Assembly: GCF_002931055.1 (NCBI RefSeq)
Contig: NZ_PSXX01000002.1
Coordinates: 62,001 to 126,000, forward strand
Source: Pseudoclavibacter sp. AY1H1
GTDB lineage: Bacteria > Actinomycetota > Actinomycetes > Actinomycetales > Microbacteriaceae
DNA length: 64,000 nt
Direction of reading: 5' to 3'
The notes beneath the pieces were generated by a model. It ran no database searches. It was not told the origin of the DNA and saw only the letters and a program-made list of their open reading frames with translations. How positions within the stretch are numbered: the first letter of the stretch is position 1; each line of letters starts with the position of its first letter. The translations under genes were made by a program, and so were the position numbers. Of this stretch, positions 59,442 through 64,000 are shown one piece after another.

Positions 59442-59768
59442 ATGCGTTCAACCATCGTCATCCTCTACGTCCTCGCCGCGTTGTTGCCACTCGTCGGCTT
59501 AGTCCGCCTGTACCTTCTGGCGAGGAAGGAGGCTCAACCAGTACGCGAGAGTCGCGAAGCCGTCATGGAGAAGGTGAAGGGGGATCAGGTGGATCAGCTG
59601 GGCCTCTACGACGAGGGCTTTGTCTCGTACGCGGAGGTACAAGCCGGGATGCCGATCATCGTTGCAGCCGTTCGCAACAGGCCGCAGGCTGTGCTCGCAG
59701 ATCTCTTGTTCATCGGCGTAGGTGTCGTCATGGGGGCCGTCGCTAGTGTGTGGTCGCTCTTCCTCTAG
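59442..59768 (+). CDS. Small membrane cargo protein
   Basis: Protein of 108 residues on the plus strand among minus-strand genes. Helices at both ends (IVILYVLAALLPLVGLVRLYL and ADLLFIGVGVVMGAVASVWSLFL) flank a cytosolic middle (REAVMEKVKGDQVDQLGLYDEG). TAGCGT ends 6 bases before the ATG, so it likely has a leaderless promoter. Its stop shares CTAG with the convergent J-domain gene. Lysogen expression and a role at the membrane are inferred. Confidence 0.7.
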   Translation: MRSTIVILYVLAALLPLVGLVRLYLLARKEAQPVRESREAVMEKVKGDQVDQLGLYDEGFVSYAEVQAGMPIIVAAVRNRPQAVLADLLFIGVGVVMGAVASVWSLFL

Positions 59769-60391
59769 ATCTCCCCTGCGTCTCGTAGGTACTGCTCGGC
59801 TTCGGTGACGCGCTGGAAGGCCTCGGCGTTGCCCCCAGTGTCGGGGTGGGTCTTGCGCTTCGCCTTGCGCAGGATCTCGACAGCCACGCGGTCGCTGTGG
59901 TTCGGAAGAGTCGCCACCTCGTAGCCGGCTGCGTGCCACAGCACGAGCCACGCCGAGCGTGTATCGAGCTTGGGTGCAGCGTCGAGGGCGAGGAAGCCGC
60001 GGTACTGCTCGCCGCCCCTGGTGACGCCGTACCGGTCGACCTTGCGGAGCGCCTCGAGGGCGAGGGCGATCGCGCGGACGTTGTCCTGCCATCCCTCGAA
60101 CGTGTCGCACGGGTAGCTGAGGGCGCCGTGCTTCGAGTCGAGGGTGAGGATCACGCCGGGGTGCTCGGCCTTCGCTGTCGCTCGGGGGCGGCCGTCGAGG
60201 CGGAAATGCTGTGCTGGGATGGCGACCTGGAGGCGGACGTTCTTCCCGCCGAGCATGCGCGTCTCACGGTCGAGAAGCTCGAGCGTCTGCGTCCAGGTGG
60301 AGGCGAAGTCGGAGCGGCGGCGAGTGGCGGTGAGTGTGCCGGGCCACTCGCCGATCGGGTCGACGGTGAGCTCGTCAGGCCATGCGCTCAT
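59765..60391 (-). CDS. Phage J-domain (DnaJ-like) protein
   Basis: Protein of 208 residues. The C-terminal third is a J-domain-like unit: VAVEILRKAKRKTHPDTGGNAEAFQRVTEAEQYL has the HPD motif with the following DTGG. The N-terminal 135 residues are unlike chaperones (DFASTWTQTLELLDRETRML, LQVAIPAQHFRLDGRP, PGVILTLDSKHG) and may bind the client or DNA. The ATG overlaps the ASCH gene stop. J proteins recruit host DnaK. Confidence 0.8.
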   Translation of the reverse strand: MSAWPDELTVDPIGEWPGTLTATRRRSDFASTWTQTLELLDRETRMLGGKNVRLQVAIPAQHFRLDGRPRATAKAEHPGVILTLDSKHGALSYPCDTFEGWQDNVRAIALALEALRKVDRYGVTRGGEQYRGFLALDAAPKLDTRSAWLVLWHAAGYEVATLPNHSDRVAVEILRKAKRKTHPDTGGNAEAFQRVTEAEQYLRDAGEI

Positions 60392-60843
60392 GAGAGGGCT
60401 CCTTCGATGAGGTTGATGGTTTCGGGGGTGAGCTTGCGGAGGCCGAGCCCGCCCTTGAACGGGATCGGTTCGGTGAGGGGGCGCGGGTTCGCGAGCACGA
60501 GATGCCACTCACCGTCCTCGTGCCAGACGGATGTGCAACACCCATTCGGGTCGTCGTGGGGACCTGGACCCTCGTCGTTGTGCACGTCGACTAGGTCGAC
60601 GACGCCGATGATCGAGCCGCGCTCGTCGACTCGGTGCCGTACAGCTGACGTCTCACGCGCGAACGCGTCTCGGTACTCGTTCTGTTCCCAGACCGGATCG
60701 TCATAGTCGACAGCGGTGAGGCCGGCGTGGATGGCGACGGGCCCGCGGTAGCCGCCGGCGAGGTTCCGCGACCGGTTCTCGACGTCCTTCCCGCCGTGGA
60801 TGATCGCCCACGCCCAGGGCTGACGAACCGTGAGGACGCGCAT
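60388..60843 (-). CDS. ASCH-domain protein
   Basis: Protein of 151 residues. VLTVRQPWAWAIIHGGKDVENRSRN at the N-terminus and GYRGPVAIHAGL are the hallmark of ASCH domains (PUA-like fold, predicted RNA binding; some are nucleases). The last part GEWHLVLANPRPLTEPIPFKGGLGLRKL closes the barrel. It is joined to both neighbours by ATGA overlaps. The target RNA is unknown. Confidence 0.87.
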   Translation of the reverse strand: MRVLTVRQPWAWAIIHGGKDVENRSRNLAGGYRGPVAIHAGLTAVDYDDPVWEQNEYRDAFARETSAVRHRVDERGSIIGVVDLVDVHNDEGPGPHDDPNGCCTSVWHEDGEWHLVLANPRPLTEPIPFKGGLGLRKLTPETINLIEGALS

Positions 60844-61241
60844 CAGCGTTCCCCGTCGACGTTGACTCCGATGATCTGAGCACCCGTGGACTCCGCGATC
60901 TGTCCGAGGTCGCGCAGCGCGTTTCCCGTGGTCCACATGGCGTCCATGGTGAGGTCCGCTGCCGTGCGCACCTCGAGAGTGGCCCCGTGTTCGTCCACGA
61001 GGGCCGCGAGGGCGGCGTTGAAGTCGTGCTCTCCGCCTGCGGGGAGTACGAGGCCCTCAAGCCACGGGAACTGCCTGTAGAGGATCGGTGAGGCTGCTCT
61101 AGCCGCCGCAGGGAGTTGGTGCGTCATCAGGCTGTCGTCGAGGACGTGGTCGAGGACTTCGTACAGCTGGCCGATTTCGCAGGCTAGGCGACCACTTGTG
61201 GCCGTGACGACGGCGAGGGTGGGGAAGGTCTTCGTGCTCAT
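60843..61241 (-). CDS. Hypothetical phage protein (DUF7736-like)
   Basis: Protein of 132 residues: TKTFPTLAVVTATSGRLACEIGQLYEVLDHVLDDSLMTHQLPAAA is close to the small family often called DUF7736 in actinophages; the rest is mixed alpha-beta. AAGGAC before the ATG at 61241. Function unknown. Confidence 0.75.
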   Translation of the reverse strand: MSTKTFPTLAVVTATSGRLACEIGQLYEVLDHVLDDSLMTHQLPAAARAASPILYRQFPWLEGLVLPAGGEHDFNAALAALVDEHGATLEVRTAADLTMDAMWTTGNALRDLGQIAESTGAQIIGVNVDGER

Positions 61242-61264
61242 GGTGTGTCCTTTCGTTGGTGCGG

Positions 61265-61903
61265 TCAGGCCGCGAGGGTTGTTGTGCTGATGTCGAAGCC
61301 ACCCCAGGGCGAGTACCCCGGGACGGCGCGTGTGCCTGGTGATTCGCGGTGCGTGAGCATGGGTGCGCCGCCGATCTGGAACTCGGGCGGGTACGCGTCG
61401 GTGAGCCACGCGCGCGCCTTCTTGGCCGTGCCCTTGTCCATCGCTCCCGGGCCGACGCCGCCCCCATGCGGTCGCAGCGCGTCGGGGAGGACCGGTAGGT
61501 CACGCCACCCTGGCCAGGCGTGGTCGTGCCAGTGCGCGATGACGTCGTCGCCGCTGCCGAACGCGTGCCACGAGCAGGGCTCGCAGATCGCGCGGTGAAC
61601 GATCTCCCCCACGCACAGGCATCCGGCGTGCCATCCGTGGGCGCACCAGCGCAGCTCGGCGGTGAACGCGGCGAGCGCGTGGCCGTTCTCTGTCGCGTCG
61701 AGCGAGTCCATGAGATCGATGTGCCACATGCGCGACACCGCGTAGGCGTTCATGTTCCCGTGTGTGTCCGTCCACTGCTCCCACGCTTCGACCAGTTCCG
61801 CCGGCGGGAAGTAGCCGAGCGAAAACCCGTCGGGAACGCGAGTCGCGGGGACCGGCGCGGGTGCTTCGAAGTCGGCGAGGTCGAACAGGGCGAGCGAGGT
61901 CAT
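61265..61903 (-). CDS. DUF6349-type phage protein
   Basis: Protein of 212 residues, with Trp, His and Cys well conserved in pattern: WCAHGWHAGCLCVGEIVHRAICEPCSWHAFGSGDDVIAHWHDHAWPGWRDLPVLP. The two Cys pairs and several His suggest a metal site. This is a common accessory protein of actinophages whose function is not known. GAGGAG lies before the ATG. Confidence 0.8.
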   Translation of the reverse strand: MTSLALFDLADFEAPAPVPATRVPDGFSLGYFPPAELVEAWEQWTDTHGNMNAYAVSRMWHIDLMDSLDATENGHALAAFTAELRWCAHGWHAGCLCVGEIVHRAICEPCSWHAFGSGDDVIAHWHDHAWPGWRDLPVLPDALRPHGGGVGPGAMDKGTAKKARAWLTDAYPPEFQIGGAPMLTHRESPGTRAVPGYSPWGGFDISTTTLAA

Positions 61904-62067
61904 GGCTTGGTGCTCCTCTCTGGTCTCGGTGCGGTGTGGCATTGGCAGGCGCCGCGCTTCCCGCATGGGGAGAACGGGCCGACCCAGCAGCAGTTGCGGT
62001 GGCAGGACCCCTTGAGGAGGTTCTTCGGGTGGGTGGGGCGCTCGGCGGCGCGCGACGGGCGGATCAT
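61900..62067 (-). CDS. Small Cys-rich phage protein (55 residues)
   Basis: MIRPSRAAERPTHPKNLLKG then SCHRNCCWVGPFSPCGKRGACQCHTAP: seven Cys and two His within 27 residues, a likely zinc-binding knot. It is locked into the operon by ATGA overlaps on both sides, the main evidence that it is real. Confidence 0.65.
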   Translation of the reverse strand: MIRPSRAAERPTHPKNLLKGSCHRNCCWVGPFSPCGKRGACQCHTAPRPERSTKP

Positions 62068-62414
62068 TGGGTGCTCCTGTTGGCGATCCGCAACAGCACG
62101 TCGGCATGGCAGAGCTGGCCGAGTGGGCACCAGCAGGCGAGGTCCTTGCCTGCGAGCTCCAAGCGGATCTCGGCGACGGTGGGCCGCGTGCTGCTCTCCG
62201 CGCCCTCGTAGTCCGTCCGGCCGTCGCAGTACCTGCCCTGTTCGTCGACGGTGTTGCTGAGCCAGTTCGCGAACCACTGGATCGCTCGCTCGCGTCCGTG
62301 CTCGGCGATGCGGAACGGATTCCCCCACCTCGAACCGCGGCCGACGTACACCGCACCCTCCGGCATGCGCCAACCCTTCGTGCGCTTGCGCTGGATGCGC
62401 TTCGGCTCGCTCAC
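62064..62414 (-). CDS. DUF4326 protein
   Basis: Protein of 116 residues with the DUF4326 signature: AVYVGRGSRWGNPFRIAEHGRERAIQWFANWL at the start and LELAGKDLACWCPLGQLCHADVLLRIAN at the end. The family is frequent in phages and may act on nucleic acids or nucleotides (C-x-C-x5-C pattern), but this is not shown. GTG 62414 overlaps the upstream stop (GTGA). Confidence 0.87.
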   Translation of the reverse strand: MSEPKRIQRKRTKGWRMPEGAVYVGRGSRWGNPFRIAEHGRERAIQWFANWLSNTVDEQGRYCDGRTDYEGAESSTRPTVAEIRLELAGKDLACWCPLGQLCHADVLLRIANRSTQ

Positions 62415-63148
62415 GACGCTTGCTCCCCTGCTCGCCCGAACTCCTCGAACGCCGCCTGCACCTGCACCTCGAACACGAGACGCGGGTCGAACGCGGGGGC
62501 CGGGAGGTGGCAGGTCTTGCACTGCACTTTCGCGGTCCCGTCGTCCTGCCAGTCCACTTCGACGGTGTTCGTGCCGCACACGATGCACGCAGCCCGCGCT
62601 CGGCGGGGCCTGGCGTCGTGCATGCCCGCCAGGCTGCGGCCCTTCTTGACGGCGTCGACGACCTCGTCGTGAATGTCGCCCACGAGGTCGAGGTAGGCGA
62701 CGGACTCGAGGTAGCGGAGCATCCACCCCGCGGCGTCGGCGACCGCCGCGTGTGCGTCCCGCGGGGTCATGACGGCACGGAGCCCACCAGCGTTCATGTC
62801 CGCCGCGAGGCGCAGATGCGAGACCTCGGGCCCGGCGACGCCCATGATGCGGATGCACTCGTCCGTGTTGCGGGCGATGACCTCGTGGATGGTGTCGGCC
62901 GCTTCGAGGTGGGCGATGGAGAACGGGAGGCGCTGCTCGTGCGACCCGTCCACGCGGATGGCTTCGAAGTCGACGGCCTGCAGGGCAGGGATGACCTCGG
63001 AGCGGAGTGTGCTGGTGACGTTCGGCGCCCACGACAGGTGATCACGGAGCCGCAGGAAGCACCACTCGCACAGCTGGCCTCGGGTGGCCTCGGACGGGCC
63101 GGACTCGTCGCCGTCCTGCCACGTGCAGCCGCGGATGCAGTCAGCCAT
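62411..63148 (-). CDS. Phage zinc-ribbon protein
   Basis: Protein of 245 residues. An N-terminal Cys cluster (CIRGCTW, GQLCEWCFLRLRDHL) and a C-terminal zinc ribbon (ACIVCGTNTVEVDW, VQCKTCHLP) flank a helical middle. This double-ribbon layout is usual in actinophage proteins of unknown role. ATG 63148 has GGGAGG 6 bases upstream. Confidence 0.75.
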   Translation of the reverse strand: MADCIRGCTWQDGDESGPSEATRGQLCEWCFLRLRDHLSWAPNVTSTLRSEVIPALQAVDFEAIRVDGSHEQRLPFSIAHLEAADTIHEVIARNTDECIRIMGVAGPEVSHLRLAADMNAGGLRAVMTPRDAHAAVADAAGWMLRYLESVAYLDLVGDIHDEVVDAVKKGRSLAGMHDARPRRARAACIVCGTNTVEVDWQDDGTAKVQCKTCHLPAPAFDPRLVFEVQVQAAFEEFGRAGEQAS

Positions 63149-63536
63149 TGCGAGCCTCCCGATTCGCTCGCTTCCGGGCGTCGCGCTGGAAGCGGACGAC
63201 GGCGGCCTCGATAGTCGCCCGAGCGAGTAGTCGGGCACGGCGGCGGGCCTTGCGGCTGCCCTTGATGCGCTCAGTGAAGGCGTGCTCGTCCAGAACGATC
63301 GCCGCAGCGTCGATGGTTCGCGCGTTGGTAGCTGCGTCGGTGAAGTCGCCGAGCATCTTCGCGCGCTCCGCGGCCCTGACCTCGGCGTCGTGGACGGTCA
63401 GCCACCGGTCGAAGTCGGCAGCCGCGGCCGCCACCGTGTACATGCCGCCCGGGATGGACTTGTGCGGGGCCATGCCCCACGAGTAGCGGCGCTTCACGTC
63501 CGCCGTCGACAGCGGTGTCTTCTCCTGCTCAGGCAT
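63141..63536 (-). CDS. Hypothetical phage protein
   Basis: Protein of 131 residues, helix-rich and basic at the end (RKARRRARLLARATIEAAVVRFQRDARKRANREARNG). PLSTADVKRRYSWGMAPHKSIPGGMYTVAAAAADFDRWL opens the chain. No family recognised. It overlaps both neighbours by 8 bases. Confidence 0.7.
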   Translation of the reverse strand: MPEQEKTPLSTADVKRRYSWGMAPHKSIPGGMYTVAAAAADFDRWLTVHDAEVRAAERAKMLGDFTDAATNARTIDAAAIVLDEHAFTERIKGSRKARRRARLLARATIEAAVVRFQRDARKRANREARNG

Positions 63537-63822
63537 GACGTGCCCTCCTTGCTTCTCGTTCTTGCTTGCGCCTCGTGGCGCGGTTCGGTACGTACTTCGG
63601 GGCTTCGAGTGCGGTCGCCTGCTGCTGCAGGAACGCGCGGATCCGGCGCTCGGCCTCTTCGACGGTCAGCTCGGTGGTGTGGGCGAGCTTCTTGGCCGTC
63701 GCGCGGATCTGCGAGTCCTCCGCGACGAGGGCCGGGTCCGTGGTGAGTCCGCCCTCGATGAGGGGCAGCTCCTGGAAGTCGTCGCTCCCCTCGGGGGCGA
63801 AGTAGACGGTGTGGTCCTTCAT
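63529..63822 (-). CDS. Hypothetical phage protein
   Basis: Protein of 97 residues: KDHTVYFAPEGSDDFQELPLIEGGL followed by a helical part with TVEEAERRIRAFLQQQA and a basic tail (RATRRKQEREARRARHA). The ATG at 63822 overlaps the stop of the gene cut by the window edge (ATGA). Confidence 0.68.
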   Translation of the reverse strand: MKDHTVYFAPEGSDDFQELPLIEGGLTTDPALVAEDSQIRATAKKLAHTTELTVEEAERRIRAFLQQQATALEAPKYVPNRATRRKQEREARRARHA

Positions 63823-64000
63823 CGGTTCCAGTTCCCTTCCTCGGGTATCTGCCATGGGAGGCCAGTGCTGGCCTTGACCAGCCGGTGCGGCCAGAGACGT
63901 TCCTCGCGGTTCCCGCGCCACGGCACGAGCTCCGCTTCCAACGGCTTCCCCCGCGCCGGCTGCAACCCAAGGCCGAACTCCGGCCACCCCAGCAGCGCGG
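63819..64000 (-). CDS. C-terminal end of a phage gene (partial)
   Basis: The reading frame from the window edge to TGA at 63819 gives about 60 residues ending LWPHRLVKASTGLPWQIPEE and then GNWNR; further left in the chain are GWPEFGLGLQPARGK and PLEAELVPWRGNREERLW. No start is in the window. The coupling with the next gene and the protein-like composition support it. No family recognised. Confidence 0.5.
   Translation of the reverse strand, partial: ALLGWPEFGLGLQPARGKPLEAELVPWRGNREERLWPHRLVKASTGLPWQIPEEGNWNR

Larger units (their letters stand above)
32580..64000. mobile_element. Siphovirus-type prophage (right end not in window)
   Basis: A full structural programme is present on the minus strand: terminases, portal, MuF-like protein, scaffold, capsid, connectors, tail tube, frameshifted tail chaperones, tape measure, Dit, hub, esterase-bearing tail protein, amidase and holin. 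It abuts tRNA-Arg(CCT). Integrase, repressor and replication genes are missing and should lie to the right. Gene starts and stops overlap by 4 bases at many joints, and I see no broken structural gene, so the prophage may be intact. Confidence 0.93.

Noticed and set aside
1-64000. CRISPR array, rRNA or insertion sequence
   Set aside because: No regularly spaced repeats, no rRNA-like stretch and no transposase were seen in reading both strands.

Overview
The window is high-GC actinobacterial DNA, most likely from a member of the Microbacteriaceae. The grounds are the class Ib ribonucleotide reductase cluster (nrdH-nrdI-nrdE), an iron-box-controlled siderophore-interacting protein, the DUF1622, DUF2200, DUF4349 and FmdB-type proteins, and many promoters with a TAnnnT -10 hexamer placed 6-8 bases before the start codon (leaderless genes). 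No species can be named from the sequence alone.

Bases 1-32,500 are ordinary chromosome. In order they hold: nrdE (cut by the window edge), nrdI and nrdH behind a promoter with two NrdR boxes; an MFS exporter, an aldo/keto reductase, a DUF4349 lipoprotein, an acidic PRC-barrel protein and a YciI protein; a DHA2 drug exporter, a thioredoxin, an SDR enzyme, a double-GNAT protein and an alpha/beta-hydrolase lacking the usual nucleophile; the iron-regulated siderophore-interacting protein; a cold-shock protein with a long structured leader; a duplicated TetR regulator; further transporters and membrane proteins; tRNA-Ala(CGC); an AraC regulator; galU with a RimJ-type acetyltransferase, divergent from a 5-formyl-THF cyclo-ligase/fmdB/mscL run; and a three-gene unit led by a 1,410-residue SF1-helicase-like protein with a nuclease-like C-terminus.

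From tRNA-Arg(CCT) at 32,508-32,579 onwards the sequence is a siphovirus-type prophage that continues past the right edge. Read on the minus strand from right to left it has small accessory genes (zinc-ribbon, DUF4326, DUF6349, ASCH and J-domain proteins), an excisionase-like HTH protein, HNH endonuclease, small and large terminase, portal, MuF-like protein, scaffold, capsid, head-tail connectors, tail tube, frameshifted tail chaperones, tape measure, Dit, hub and other tail proteins (one a predicted SGNH esterase), amidase and holin. The integrase and repressor are not seen and should lie beyond 64 kb.

Several plus-strand units interrupt this minus-strand lytic programme and are likely to be expressed in the lysogen. 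They are a cassette of two tiny paralogous membrane peptides translationally coupled to a small HTH protein (33.77-34.29 kb), a 425-residue membrane-anchored protein inside the tail genes (38.0-39.3 kb) and a small membrane protein near the packaging end (59.4 kb). Two nearly identical 20-bp sequences, one before the peptide cassette and one before the packaging operon, suggest a shared prophage regulator. These units, and the helicase-like protein with a degenerate ATPase site, are the best candidates for undescribed biology.
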